From Candidatus Binatia bacterium (GTDB lineage: Bacteria > Desulfobacterota > Binatia > HRBIN30): DNA of 64,000 nt. The stretch spans positions 67,001 through 131,000 of the forward strand of contig CALAMI010000016.1 in NCBI GenBank assembly GCA_937925685.1. The letters are read 5' to 3'. Of the stretch, positions 36,009 to 46,507 are shown piece after piece. A program made the translations under genes and the position numbers. Every line of letters begins with the position of its first letter. Positions within the stretch are counted from its first letter, which is position 1. Below the pieces are notes generated by a model, which was given only the letters and a program-made list of their open reading frames with translations, had not been told where the DNA came from and searched no databases.

Positions 36009-37506
36009 GGCTCCGACCTGCGTTCCGCTTTCGAAAAACGGTTACAACACCCCACAGCAAGGGCAACTGCATTAACCACCACGCACCGTAGTTCGATGCC
36101 ACGACGTGGCACCCTTCTCCGCTCACGCACACGCCACCAGCAAAACACTTCGGGGTCGGCGTATCGGTTGGTCCCGGAGTCGAAGTAGGGACCCGGGTTC
36201 GAGTTGGTGTGGCGGTGAAGGTCTCCGTTGCGGTAGCTGTCGCCGTGGGGGTTTCTGTAGGTGTCGAGGTGGCGGTGGCCGATGGCGTGCGCGTTCGTGT
36301 AAAGGTGGGCGTCGTTGTGGGGGTGGGCGGCGGCTGGCTACTCAGTAGCGCTGTCAAAGAACCCCCTTCCCCGGCAACCAACACGTCTGGCCGCCCGTCA
36401 CCATCAAAGTCACTCGCAGCCACCAGCCGCGACCCAATCCCTAAGAGGCAGCGCCCAGTGGCAGGCTCTCGCCAATTACAAAGGTCACGAGCTTCACGCA
36501 ATGATTGTCCGTCGTTCATTAGGATCGCCAGGGTAGAAGAAGCCCCGCTGACTACTGCTGCATCCATGAGCCCGTCACGATTCCAATCCGCCACAACAAC
36601 ATCGCTAGGCTGGGGTAACGCCTCGGAAAGGGTGGCGCTCACCGCTGTGCCGAACGAGTAAGAGGCTTCTGGCGACCAGCGTCCCGGGAGCACAAGCACC
36701 AACCCTGTCGCACCTCCACCGACAACAACGACATCCAAAACCCCGTCCCCGTCCATGTCTCCTATTGCCATTCCGGTGGGAGCTACAACTGCAAAGCGCT
36801 GATCAGCACGGACAAAGGTTGGATAACCCTGCTCCGAAAGCCTATCCTGCAAGTAAACGGAAACGCTTCCCGTGGCGCGCGAGAGCGTGAAAATATCCAG
36901 CCGCCCGTCCAGATTGACGTCGCTAATTTGGATACGGGTGACCGGACCTTCATTATCGATCAAGGTTCCCACAACGAACCCAGTTAGCGTCCGGTACAGG
37001 ATAGTGATGAGGTTATCATTGCCACCACCCACCACGAGGTCGGCCTGTCCGTCCCGATTCATGTCGGCCACCCTGACAATTTGGGGGTCGCCTCCCACTT
37101 GCAGGGGGTCGCCCATGGGTACAAAGGTGCCATTACTTCCATTCAAAAGCACTGCAATTCCCGCATCTGTCGCCACTACGATGTCGGGGGCGCGATTGTT
37201 ATCCAGGTCGCCGGCGTCCACACCCCGCACCGTGCCACTGATCGTAAAAGTGCTACGGCTGATGGCGTTGAGACAATCTCCGAACGCGAAACGAGACCGA
37301 TCCACCAAGCCAACCACGGCCTGGTTCCCGGTGGCCTCGGAAAGCACCAGGTCGGTCGTACCATCCCGATTCAAATCTGATGATGCAACGCTGACGAAGC
37401 TACCGACAAAAGGGATGGTGCACACGACAAAGCCATTGCTGGCACCTGCCGATGTCGCCGTGACCAGAAGCGTCACCCACGAGACAACCACGACGCCTTT
37501 TCGCAC
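35992..37506 (-). other. Possible second product: third propeller starting at internal GTG
   Basis: GTG 37506 is in frame with the large FG-GAP reading frame, is preceded by the weak ribosome-site-like AAGCAGG, and opens with (M)[21 protein letters not shown], a good signal peptide. From here the frame would give a 504-residue secreted protein with seven FG-GAP repeats, one Thr/Pro linker and a GC-containing C-terminal tail. That layout matches the organisation of the upstream part. The reading frame is thus either a fusion of two tandem genes or a dual-start gene. Confidence 0.4.
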
Positions 37507-40464
37507 ACCCTGCTTTTGCGAGCAAAGACGGCGAATCCCCAACAACAAAAGCAGCGGCAATAAAGGGCCAACTCCGAACCATAACGACTTCCCACGACTC
37601 GGGCTCGTCAGCGCAATCGAGCATCCCCCTGGTGACAAATTCAGCGTACCGGGCTTCAAGGTCTTTGTGGGCGTGGCACTCGGCAGGGGAGTTGCCGAAC
37701 GCGTCCTTGTGGGGCTACCCGTGGGGGTAGGCGTTGAAGTTGCAGTCGGTGAAGGCGTCGGTGTTGCGGAACCCGTGGGTGTAGGCGTGCCGGTGTCAGT
37801 AGGAGTAGGTGTTGCGCGAGGGGTCGGGGTTGCCGGCGGGCGACTGCTTACCAACACGCTCACGCCGCCTCGCCCATTTCTTCCTCGGAGTCCCACCACA
37901 ACGTCAGCGATGCCGTCTCCATCGAGGTCGCTGACAGCAATGGATGAAGGTGATTGCCCGCGTAAATCCACCGGTAAAGTTGCAGCGCTAAAATTGCCGT
38001 CACGGCCAGCAAAAAAGAATAGCACCGTATCGCTTGCATCGTCAGCTAGCACGACGTCGTTCACGGCATCACGGTTGAAGTCTGCCGAACCAATGGCGAC
38101 TGGAAACGCAGCCGAAGCGCCTCCCACAGGAGGGATTTGGAGACGTTGTCGGAGGCGATAAGTCACACCTCTCCCACTGGAGCGCTGCCCTGAAATGATG
38201 CTCAGCTCGCCACGGCCCCCCACGGTAGACACGGCTAAATCGGGCACGTCATCGTTAGGTTCGTAAAAATCAGTCGCCACTGCGGTGGGGTCTCCGGACA
38301 GGGGAAAAGGTGTGAGAGGACGCATTCCCCCGGTTCCAGCTGGGCATACTTGCATCGAGGGGGTTACGGCGGATGGTTGCTGTTCAAGAACCACGAAGTC
38401 CGCCGTTGTACGGCTGACCACCCCTAAATCCAAGCGACCATCAACGTTGAGGTCGCGTGCCAACACAAAGTCCGATGGGCGCCCGACATTGAGCGCACAA
38501 GGAGCTAGGTAATCTCGCCGGCCCGTGGGCGAACGAACAAGGATCACAACTTCGTTCGCCAGGTCACCCGGCTTGCCAGCCACCAAATCAAGGGATCCGT
38601 CCCCGTTAACGTCGGCAAGTTCCAAACTCCCAATGCCAGCCGAACGAATCAACGGATTTTGCGGGTGGCCTGAAAAGTTGCCTCGTCCGTCTCCGTAAAA
38701 CAAGAAAATTCCTTCAAGACCTGCAACAGCGAGATCCAGGCGCCCATCGGCGTCAAGATCGCCCGCACGCACAGCCACGGGTCGAAGGAGAGAGATTTGC
38801 TCCAACCGGTTCTGCCACCCCAACACATCGCAAGCAGTTGGCCCTTCCCTTCGGATGTTGGTGAAGAACACGACGAGGCGGTCACCGTCAAAGTCGGCGG
38901 CGGCAATGTCGGGGCTGCCGTTACGATCGAAGTCACCTGTATCAACGGCAACCACTGCACCAACCGAACCGGGTTGGCCGGGATCACTGGTATTACACAC
39001 GGTAAATGGTGCTGTGGGAATCGGGGTGGGGGAAGGGGTCGCCGTGAGGGTCGGTGTGAGCGTGGGGGGAGTGGTCGGCGTGGGGCTCCCCGCCGCTGGG
39101 GTAGCCAGAGATGGAGTCGGGGTCGGAGTGTTTTCCGTTGGACTCACGCCTGTAGTATTCAAGAAGAGACGTAGAGACTCTCCATCTTGAGACAAAGCAA
39201 GGATATCGGCTCTCTGGTCGGCGTTGACGTCCGCCACCATCACTGTGGCCAAGTTCCCCAAAAGGCCCCCGATTTGCTTTTGAAACCCATTTTCGTCGGG
39301 CAAAACAGGAGGCGGCGCCGGGGGACCGGCATCGAAACACAAAACGCTCGGCTGGCGACAAAGGAAGTTAATTCCGATACCACCAGCTGCGTTGGTCACA
39401 ATGAGGTCAAGCTTCCCATCCCCGTCCAGGTCTCCAGCCGCCAGGCCTACCGAATCGACCTCGACAAAGTCTGTGTCCCCGACGCTAAAGCCTCCCGACC
39501 CGTCGCTGATCAACAATGTAACCCGAGCATCCACGTCCACTCCGGTCACAACGGCAACGTCATCGAAGGTAGCATCCCCACCAAAATCGCCCACTGCCAA
39601 TCCGCCCGGCCGCTCACCGACACTGAAGACACGTGCGGCTTCGAAGGTGCCGTCGCCCCGCCCCAACAAAACCGCCACACGATTGCCATCGCGACTGCTG
39701 ATCGCCAGGTCAACGGCATTATCTTGATTAAAGAAGCCGAATCCAATCTGATAATTCCCCCGCGTACCCGCTCCGGTCGACACACTAGGAGTAGGAAAGT
39801 CTACGAACCGGCCGTTCCCTCGGCCTTTGAGCAACCGAACAGAACTCGAACTCAAAACCGCTAGGTCAAGGAGGCGATCGCCATCCAGGTCCGCCGCCAC
39901 CACGTCCACCGGCGTAGGGTCGACGGGGAAGCCGTCTAAGAACTCGTCCTCTGCCTCGAACAGTAGATCGCTGCCCTGGAGCAAAACGCTCACCGAGCTG
40001 GCTGTGCGATTGACGGTAACAATATCGACCCTGCGGTCACGGTTAAAATCGCCCAGGACCACCGCAACTGGTCCGTCGGCCGTTTCGGCAGTATCGCTCT
40101 CCTCAAACTGCCCAGCCCCTCGATTCAAGAAGACCCGAACCTCGTTAGCCTCCGGTTCGGTCACGACAATGTCTGGCTGTTGATCTTCGTTTAAGTCGCC
40201 TATAGCAAAGGCTCGTGGACCAGGGTCTGAGCCAGCAGAGACTTCTAGCCTCGCTCCTGGCCGAAACGAGAGCTTGGCCTCTGCGCAGGGCGCGCTCGCG
40301 CCCAAACCCACAGCTAAAACGGCGAAGACATGCAGGTAGCGAGGAGGACAACGTTGGTGCCACGTCTTTTTCAGAAAAAAAACAGCGCAGGCCGAGGTAG
40401 CAAGGAAATCTTGCACTGCCCTCGGCCCGCGCCGCCCAGACAAGAAGGACGATGGCACTCTCAA
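35992..40464 (-). CDS. Giant FG-GAP/VCBS repeat protein (three sets of seven repeats)
   Basis: The open frame spans 1490 codons. I count 21 FG-GAP repeats of the type D-x-[DN]-x-D-G-x-x-D-[IVL], for example [15 protein letters not shown]. They fall in three groups of seven, each followed by a Thr/Pro-rich linker, so three seven-bladed beta-propellers with calcium loops are expected. Residues about 955-986 ([19 protein letters not shown]) are a C-terminal-type hydrophobic tail after GGCS, and residues about 987-1010 look like a signal peptide. The protein ends with a second tail (GEGCHVV then [11 protein letters not shown] then RKR). No canonical start is convincing: 40464 is TTG, and the first natural signal peptide begins at CTG 40374. 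Surface or envelope location is likely, the ligand unknown. Confidence 0.75.
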   Translation of the reverse strand: MRVPSSFLSGRRGPRAVQDFLATSACAVFFLKKTWHQRCPPRYLHVFAVLAVGLGASAPCAEAKLSFRPGARLEVSAGSDPGPRAFAIGDLNEDQQPDIVVTEPEANEVRVFLNRGAGQFEESDTAETADGPVAVVLGDFNRDRRVDIVTVNRTASSVSVLLQGSDLLFEAEDEFLDGFPVDPTPVDVVAADLDGDRLLDLAVLSSSSVRLLKGRGNGRFVDFPTPSVSTGAGTRGNYQIGFGFFNQDNAVDLAISSRDGNRVAVLLGRGDGTFEAARVFSVGERPGGLAVGDFGGDATFDDVAVVTGVDVDARVTLLISDGSGGFSVGDTDFVEVDSVGLAAGDLDGDGKLDLIVTNAAGGIGINFLCRQPSVLCFDAGPPAPPPVLPDENGFQKQIGGLLGNLATVMVADVNADQRADILALSQDGESLRLFLNTTGVSPTENTPTPTPSLATPAAGSPTPTTPPTLTPTLTATPSPTPIPTAPFTVCNTSDPGQPGSVGAVVAVDTGDFDRNGSPDIAAADFDGDRLVVFFTNIRREGPTACDVLGWQNRLEQISLLRPVAVRAGDLDADGRLDLAVAGLEGIFLFYGDGRGNFSGHPQNPLIRSAGIGSLELADVNGDGSLDLVAGKPGDLANEVVILVRSPTGRRDYLAPCALNVGRPSDFVLARDLNVDGRLDLGVVSRTTADFVVLEQQPSAVTPSMQVCPAGTGGMRPLTPFPLSGDPTAVATDFYEPNDDVPDLAVSTVGGRGELSIISGQRSSGRGVTYRLRQRLQIPPVGGASAAFPVAIGSADFNRDAVNDVVLADDASDTVLFFFAGRDGNFSAATLPVDLRGQSPSSIAVSDLDGDGIADVVVGLRGRNGRGGVSVLVSSRPPATPTPRATPTPTDTGTPTPTGSATPTPSPTATSTPTPTGSPTRTRSATPLPSATPTKTLKPGTLNLSPGGCSIALTSPSRGKSLWFGVGPLLPLLLLLGIRRLCSQKQGVRKGVVVVSWVTLLVTATSAGASNGFVVCTIPFVGSFVSVASSDLNRDGTTDLVLSEATGNQAVVGLVDRSRFAFGDCLNAISRSTFTISGTVRGVDAGDLDNNRAPDIVVATDAGIAVLLNGSNGTFVPMGDPLQVGGDPQIVRVADMNRDGQADLVVGGGNDNLITILYRTLTGFVVGTLIDNEGPVTRIQISDVNLDGRLDIFTLSRATGSVSVYLQDRLSEQGYPTFVRADQRFAVVAPTGMAIGDMDGDGVLDVVVVGGGATGLVLVLPGRWSPEASYSFGTAVSATLSEALPQPSDVVVADWNRDGLMDAAVVSGASSTLAILMNDGQSLREARDLCNWREPATGRCLLGIGSRLVAASDFDGDGRPDVLVAGEGGSLTALLSSQPPPTPTTTPTFTRTRTPSATATSTPTETPTATATATETFTATPTRTRVPTSTPGPTDTPTPKCFAGGVCVSGEGCHVVASNYGAWWLMQLPLLWGVVTVFRKRNAGRSRGRHR
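36150..36337 (-). repeat. Thr/Pro linker-coding low-complexity tract 3 of the FG-GAP gene
   Basis: Degenerate ACN-CCN codon repeats that encode a Thr/Pro/Ala/Ser-rich linker of about 62 residues between the third propeller and the final tail. Such linkers are flexible spacers. The opposite strand reads as Val/Gly-rich, which creates long false open frames. Confidence 0.8.
37511..37632 (-). other. Internal sorting-tail-like segment (Cys, hydrophobic helix, Arg-Arg)
   Basis: Encodes [15 protein letters not shown], then [20 protein letters not shown] Gly-Cys motif, a hydrophobic helix and a short basic end is the plan of MYXO-CTERM-type tails, which are normally at the extreme C-terminus. Here it is followed without a stop by a signal-peptide-like stretch. 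The tail at the real end of the same frame (GEGCHVV...RKR) has the same plan. Confidence 0.5.
37662..37841 (-). repeat. Thr/Pro linker-coding low-complexity tract 2 of the FG-GAP gene
   Basis: About 60 codons of imperfect TPTPT/SPTAT units between the second propeller and the internal sorting-tail-like segment. It is the same kind of tract as the other two linkers but not identical in sequence. Confidence 0.8.
39003..39141 (-). repeat. Thr/Pro linker-coding low-complexity tract 1 of the FG-GAP gene
   Basis: About 46 codons of Thr/Pro-rich sequence ([19 protein letters not shown] and similar) joining the first and second propellers. Confidence 0.8.
40375..40432 (-). terminator. Strong intrinsic terminator downstream of groEL
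   Basis: Read on the minus strand, GCGCGGGCCGAGG (40432-40420) pairs with CCTCGGCCTGCGC (40397-40385). This gives 13 base pairs including one G-U. The loop of 22 bases holds a small inner hairpin GCAAG/CTTGC. Two bases later come eight T (40382-40375). It lies 70-130 bases after the groEL stop at 40504. The same bases lie inside the 5' part of the open FG-GAP reading frame. Confidence 0.88.
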
Positions 40465-40503
40465 CCCACCAAAGACGCGTCGACCACAACCCGTGCGCTT
40501 TGT

Positions 40504-42132
<1,629 letters not shown>

Positions 42133-42149
42133 CTACCTCTCTCCTCACA

Positions 42150-42440
42150 TTATCCTTCGATCACACCGAGGATGTCATCCTCACGCATGATGAGATATTG
42201 CTCGTCATCGATTTCGATTTCGCTTCCCGCGTACTTTCCGAACAGTATCCGGTCTCCTTCTTTTACATTCATGGGCACCCGGTTCCCCTTTTCATCAATC
42301 CGCCCAGGCCCAACTGCTATGATTTTCCCCTGCTGCGGCTTTTCCCGGGCTGTATCCGGAATGATAATGCCACCTTTTGTCTTCTCTTCTTCTTCAATCC
42401 GTTGGACCAGCACTCGATCGTGCAACGGGCGGATTTTCAT
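42150..42440 (-). CDS. groS: Co-chaperonin GroES
   Basis: 96 residues with [27 protein letters not shown], the mobile loop that binds GroEL, and the end [39 protein letters not shown] (spread over 58-96). The seven-fold ring caps the GroEL cavity. The ATG at 42440 has AGGAGG. The gene follows dnaA by about 85 bases on the same strand. No CIRCE element (the HrcA operator) is visible upstream, so another mode of heat control is likely. Confidence 0.98.
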   Translation of the reverse strand: MKIRPLHDRVLVQRIEEEEKTKGGIIIPDTAREKPQQGKIIAVGPGRIDEKGNRVPMNVKEGDRILFGKYAGSEIEIDDEQYLIMREDDILGVIEG

Positions 42441-42477
42441 ACCTCACCTCCTCATGAATCATCGTATGGTCACCACA

Positions 42478-42493
42478 GCTGGGGCGACCCAGC
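42478..42493 (-). promoter_or_regulatory. Inverted repeat in the groES leader region
   Basis: GCTGGG-(4)-CCCAGC is a perfect six-base-pair stem with a four-base loop, about 40 bases before the groES ATG. It has no T-run, so it is not a classic terminator. A 3' end for the dnaA message or a regulatory hairpin is possible. Confidence 0.35.
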
Positions 42494-42523
42494 CCGCCGG
42501 CAAGCTAACTGGTTACGCGAAAC

Positions 42524-42532
42524 TTTCAAGGG
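42524..42532 (-). promoter_or_regulatory. Possible sigma32-like -35 element before groES, overlapping the dnaA stop
   Basis: On the minus strand the sequence is CCCTTGAAA, matching the -35 part of heat-shock (sigma32) promoters. It contains the dnaA TGA. No good CCCCAT-type -10 is seen at the right spacing, so the assignment is weak. Confidence 0.25.
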
Positions 42533-43908
42533 CGCTGGAGCGCCACACCTTCCTTTGGGTGCCCTAACAATTGGCGCTCAAGGGAATCAATCTTCGCCCC
42601 CCAAGCTGGCTCTCTTTTGCGTCGCTGCTCTGCAGCCCGAACGGCGTACAAAACGCTGGTATGGTCGCGCCCGCCAAATTCCGCAGCGATTTGCGAAAGA
42701 GATGCCCTGACTAACGAGCGACACAAGTACATGGCGGCCTGACGCGCTTGGGAAATCCGCGTGTCTCGAGCAGATCCAATGAGATCCTCCACCGTGACTT
42801 GAAAATCTCGGGCCACAGCGTCGCGAATCTGCGCTATGGTCAACGAGCGCCCCACTGGTGCGATTCGCTCGGGGCCTAAAAGTTGATCAACCAGCTCCGC
42901 ACTCAGGGTTCGCTGCATCATTTCTACAAAAGCCAAAATGCGATTGAGCCCCCCTTCTACTTCGCGCACGCTTGCACCGCAACGAGCCACGATAGCCCTA
43001 AGAATCGAATCTGGAAGGTTGTAGCCCCGGCATGCCGCCTTGCGCCGGAGAATTTCCACCCGCATTTCCTGAGTGGGGGGCGTCACGTCCGCAATCAGAC
43101 CGCTCTCAAAGCGACTCCGGAGCCGAGACTCGAATCGAGCCATCGCACTTGGAGGTTGGTCCGAAGTCAAAACCACCTGCTTCCCGGCCCCCACCAGGCA
43201 TTCGAAGGTATGAAAAAACTCCTCCTGCGTTCGCTCTTTTCCAGCGAGAAATTGGATGTCGTCCAAGATCAGAACGTCCAGTTCCCGGAAGCGATCTCGA
43301 AACTCAACCATTTTGTCGCTTCGCAGGGCGTGGATCATCATATTCGTGAACATCTCGGCCGATAGACAGGCCAGGCGCAGATTTCGCCGCGCGCGTAACG
43401 CCTCGTGGCCAATGGCATTCACTAGATGCGTTTTGCCAAGACCGACACCGCCCCACACAAAGAGTGGATTGAACTGCCGGCCCGGCTCAGCAGCCACACG
43501 GCGCCCGGCCGATGCTGCCAGCTCGTTCGTTGGCCCAACTACGAACGAGCCAAAATCGTACCCATCAAGCAGCCGTCCAACACGCAATAAAGAATTGAGT
43601 GCCCTCTGGGTTCGCTTCGGTCTCGATTTTGCGACGTCGCCAACCGAAGTCCCTCCTTGCCCACACCGCGGCTCGGCTCCCAGGGTCACCTCGCATCTGA
43701 CCCCCGGCCCCAAACGCTCCCGCAAGGTCGCTTCGATTGTGCCCAGTAAGTTACGGCCGAGCCATTCGCGGTGGAATTGGCTGGGTACTTCCAACCATAC
43801 TGCATCTCCTTGTCTCGACCAACATACTGGCTCGATCCACAAGGTAAAATTCCGTTCTCCAATCACGTGTCGCAAGTGCGTCAACGCTTTCCACAATTCC
43901 CCATCCAT
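42526..43908 (-). CDS. dnaA: Chromosomal replication initiator DnaA
   Basis: 460 residues from the ATG at 43908 (AGGGTGG upstream). An in-frame extension to 43992 is not conserved-looking. Domain I has LWKALTHLRHVIGERNFTLWIEP and domain II is short. Domain III (AAA+) has NPLFVWGGVGLGKTHL (Walker A), LDVLILDDIQFLAGKERTQEE (Walker B region) and sensor motifs. Domain IV, which binds DnaA boxes, has ARQAAMYLCRSLVRASLSQIAAEFGGRDHTSVL (around residues 405-440). The neighbours are unusual: groES-groEL follow, and no dnaN, recF or gyrB is adjacent. No DnaA box was found in the ~420 bases upstream. Confidence 0.97.
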   Translation of the reverse strand: MDGELWKALTHLRHVIGERNFTLWIEPVCWSRQGDAVWLEVPSQFHREWLGRNLLGTIEATLRERLGPGVRCEVTLGAEPRCGQGGTSVGDVAKSRPKRTQRALNSLLRVGRLLDGYDFGSFVVGPTNELAASAGRRVAAEPGRQFNPLFVWGGVGLGKTHLVNAIGHEALRARRNLRLACLSAEMFTNMMIHALRSDKMVEFRDRFRELDVLILDDIQFLAGKERTQEEFFHTFECLVGAGKQVVLTSDQPPSAMARFESRLRSRFESGLIADVTPPTQEMRVEILRRKAACRGYNLPDSILRAIVARCGASVREVEGGLNRILAFVEMMQRTLSAELVDQLLGPERIAPVGRSLTIAQIRDAVARDFQVTVEDLIGSARDTRISQARQAAMYLCRSLVRASLSQIAAEFGGRDHTSVLYAVRAAEQRRKREPAWGAKIDSLERQLLGHPKEGVALQRP

Positions 43909-44326
43909 CTGCGCGCCACCCTTTGAAACTTCTGCCTTGAGTTGTCGGTTCGCGCAGTGCCATCCCGTCAACGAGAACCCACCATCCTCCATTCTCCCAA
44001 TGGGAGACTTTCTCCGCCCAGTCCACCGCTCACACTCCCTCGTTCACACGCCCACGCCTCCCCACAGCCTAAGCCAAGGGGCAGTGCGCTCGACCGACCC
44101 ATTCATTCGTTAACCCCGAGTGGAAAGTCTTTGCTCGACTCGAGTAGTAGGCAGCGTCCAGTAGTGGCACCGGCTGACTGAGTCAACAACCTGCACACGG
44201 CACGTCTAGGTGCAGAACAGATCGAAAGCTTTTTCGTTCGACCACTATCGAATTGCGATACGGCCGCACTCCTCGGCGAACCCGAGGTCGCGCATCAGAG
44301 CGAAATTTCGTAGTTTTTGAAGCTAC
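43909..44326. other. Gene-free stretch upstream of dnaA
   Basis: About 420 bases between the dnaA start and the stop of the VKOR-DsbA gene. It must carry the dnaA promoter, which I cannot place. It contains the 15-base palindrome at 43993-44007 and a weak stem around 44225 (CGAAA...TTTCG). I looked for TTATCCACA-like DnaA boxes on both strands and saw none. Confidence 0.6.
43993..44007. promoter_or_regulatory. Perfect palindrome upstream of dnaA (operator candidate)
   Basis: TCTCCCA-A-TGGGAGA is a perfect seven-base inverted repeat with a one-base centre, 85 bases before the dnaA ATG. Its size fits a dimeric repressor site. The binding protein is unknown. Confidence 0.45.
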
Positions 44327-45535
44327 TCAAGGAGAGGCTTTCGAAGCCTCGGCCAACAGCAACGCTCGATGCAACGTCTCAGCGTCGACCGCCCCACGGA
44401 TAACTCGGCCATTTAAAAACATTGTTGGTGTAGAATTCACGCCCAGCTTGATCCCCAGGGCAATGTCATCTTGAATCTGCTGCCTACTGTCCGGATCTTG
44501 CATGCAGCGGTCAAAGCTCACGAGGTCCAGCCGCAGGTCTCGGGCGAAGTCGCGCAAACGCTTTTCCTCTAAACGCTTCTGATGCTCGAACAGTAAGTCA
44601 TGATATTGCCAGAACTTGCCCTGGCGTCCAGCGCACTCCGCAGCCACAGCCGCTTCACATGCAAGCGTATGAAACCGGGATTGCACAAGGGGGTTACAAG
44701 CCGAATCCAAGGGAAAATGGCGAAACACAATGCGTACCAACCCAGGCGAGCGCAGCCAGGTTTCGCGCAATGCCTTATGCAAGGACGCGCAGTGGGTACA
44801 CTCAAAGTCCGAAAATTCCACGATCGTCACGGGCGCGTCTGCGGGCCCCCTTGAGTTTCGAGCGTCCACGGGCACTTCGGCTACCGTCAAGTTGCGAAAC
44901 CACTGGGTTAGTCGCGGGTCGCTTCGTGCTACCTCCTCGGCCGACGCCGGCTCACGCCAAAGCCGCGCTGTCTCCCATAGAACCGCAACGAGGACAAGCA
45001 CTCCCGCCAGTGTCACTCCCGAGTACAGCCACAGGTCTCTGTGCCAGGTAACCGTTTTTTCCTTTCGGCCCGCCACCTGCAAGCTGCGGTGAAGTCTCCA
45101 AACGGCAAAAAAGGTTGCAAGTCCGACCAAATATAGCCCCGTGCACAGCACGCACACGGCACGCAGGACCCCAAAAGCGATCGCAGCCATGTAAAGGGAA
45201 AACCCAACTCCACTCGTAGCTGCTGCCACAAGGACCCCGGTCATGCGACGCCGGGTTACAGGAGCATCGGTAAACAAAAGCACCGTAGCAAGTAGGGCGA
45301 GAACAGCATAAAACACCGTTGCCAGTAGCGAGACTGAAACCCCGGCAACTTCCGACCACCGACTGCTCAGCACAACATCGCAATTCACGATGCGATTGAC
45401 GTTGCAAAAGCTGGTGAAGCCAGCGTCGGTTTTCAGCTGGCGGTGTACCAGCTCTGCCTCGTACGCTATTCCAAGGCCAAGCAGGCTCACTCCCAGGACT
45501 AAAAGTACTTCTTTTCGTTGTCCTTTCCGCTCCAT
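44327..45535 (-). CDS. VKOR-DsbA fusion, disulfide bond formation protein
   Basis: 402 residues. The N-terminal vitamin K epoxide reductase (VKOR) part has four to five membrane helices, a periplasmic loop with C44 and C52 (FCNVNRIVNCD) and the quinone-side motif CVLC (128-131). After a further helix (about 169-188) comes a periplasmic DsbA/thioredoxin-fold domain with FSDFECTHCA (CTHC at 246-249) and the cis-Pro in NSTPTMFLNG. It oxidises cysteines in exported proteins and passes electrons to quinones, replacing DsbB. That fits the Cys-rich secreted proteins in this window. It follows truB on the chromosome in the direction away from dnaA, on the same strand. Confidence 0.93.
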   Translation of the reverse strand: MERKGQRKEVLLVLGVSLLGLGIAYEAELVHRQLKTDAGFTSFCNVNRIVNCDVVLSSRWSEVAGVSVSLLATVFYAVLALLATVLLFTDAPVTRRRMTGVLVAAATSGVGFSLYMAAIAFGVLRAVCVLCTGLYLVGLATFFAVWRLHRSLQVAGRKEKTVTWHRDLWLYSGVTLAGVLVLVAVLWETARLWREPASAEEVARSDPRLTQWFRNLTVAEVPVDARNSRGPADAPVTIVEFSDFECTHCASLHKALRETWLRSPGLVRIVFRHFPLDSACNPLVQSRFHTLACEAAVAAECAGRQGKFWQYHDLLFEHQKRLEEKRLRDFARDLRLDLVSFDRCMQDPDSRQQIQDDIALGIKLGVNSTPTMFLNGRVIRGAVDAETLHRALLLAEASKASP

Positions 45536-45597
45536 GGGGCCACTCGATCAATCCGAGCAGCCGTGTAGCGATTCCCAGGGAGTCAAAACAACCACGA

Positions 45598-46491
45598 TCA
45601 GGCGCACGTCGTTTCTTTCCGGGTCTCGTGAAAGACCCGGAGATATTGCCACCCCCGGTCACCGCATGAGAGAAGGGCAATGACTTCGTCCTCCCGACCA
45701 ATCAGTAACGCTTTCTCGCCAGGTTCGCCCAAGGGAAGTCGAGCCAGCACATCCAAAGAGCCTTGGCGAGCTCGTCCTTCCAATGGGGCGGGAAGCGGAA
45801 AAGCACGAAGATGTCTCAGCGCTTCGCGAGTGGGTATCACAGGAGCTGATTTGGTGCCTTCTTCCACCCATGCCAAGGGCACCGAGCGAGAGAGGTCAAA
45901 CGCGCCAAATCGCACCCGTCGAAGCTGGACAAGGTGTCCGACGGTTCCCAACGCCGCGGCAATTTCTTCACCGAGAACTCTTAAGTAGGTCCCTTTCGAG
46001 CAACGAACGTGGAACTCAACTTGGTCTCGGCCGATCAACGCAAGCGCGAAAAAGTCGATTTCAACCTCTCGCGGGTCTCGTTCGACAACAATTCCTTGCC
46101 TAGCGAGTTTGTACAGGGGAACTCCGCCCCGCTTGATCGCGGAATACATTGGCGGGATTTGGAGCCGTCGGCCAGCGAGTTTCTCCGGCACTTGCGCCAG
46201 CAGCTGATCGAGCTCTCGGGGTATCGGAGCCTCCTCCAACGGGTTACCCGTATGGTCTCCGGTGTCGGTACGTCGTCCAAGTTGAAGCGTACCAACATAC
46301 TCCTTATCGGCAGCGTTTAGTAGCTGGGCGATCTTGGTCGCTTCGCCGATACACAGCGGGAGAACACCGGAGGCAAAGGGGTCTAGCGTGCCCAGGTGCC
46401 CAATTTTTTCGCGATAGCGCCGTTTGACTCTCCGAACCACCTCCGCAGAGGTAGGGCCGACCGGCTTGTCGATGACCAAAATCCCGTGCAT
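45598..46491 (-). CDS. truB: tRNA pseudouridine synthase B
   Basis: 297 residues from ATG 46491; a TTG at 46518 overlapping the rbfA stop is the alternative. It makes pseudouridine 55 in the T-loop of tRNAs. Family motifs: GILVIDKPVGPTSAEVV, KIGHLGTLDPFASGVLPLCIGEATKI with the catalytic Asp, YVGTLQLGRRTDTGDHTG, QIPPMYSAIKRGGVPLYKLARQG and SKGTYLRVLGEEIAAALG. Length fits. It is the last of the rimP-nusA-ylxR-infB-DUF503-rbfA-truB set. Confidence 0.96.
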   Translation of the reverse strand: MHGILVIDKPVGPTSAEVVRRVKRRYREKIGHLGTLDPFASGVLPLCIGEATKIAQLLNAADKEYVGTLQLGRRTDTGDHTGNPLEEAPIPRELDQLLAQVPEKLAGRRLQIPPMYSAIKRGGVPLYKLARQGIVVERDPREVEIDFFALALIGRDQVEFHVRCSKGTYLRVLGEEIAAALGTVGHLVQLRRVRFGAFDLSRSVPLAWVEEGTKSAPVIPTREALRHLRAFPLPAPLEGRARQGSLDVLARLPLGEPGEKALLIGREDEVIALLSCGDRGWQYLRVFHETRKETTCA

Positions 46492-46507
46492 GCAAAACGG
46501 TAAAGCG

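Noticed and set aside
36872-38161. 429-codon open frame on the plus strand inside the FG-GAP gene
   Set aside because: It is the antisense reading of FG-GAP repeats and Thr/Pro linkers (Val/Gly-rich, no domain).
42441-42525. CIRCE operator for groES-groEL
   Set aside because: TTAGCACTC-N9-GAGTGCTAA or a close variant is absent.
43909-44326. oriC next to dnaA
   Set aside because: No TTATCCACA-like boxes and no AT-rich unwinding tract are visible.
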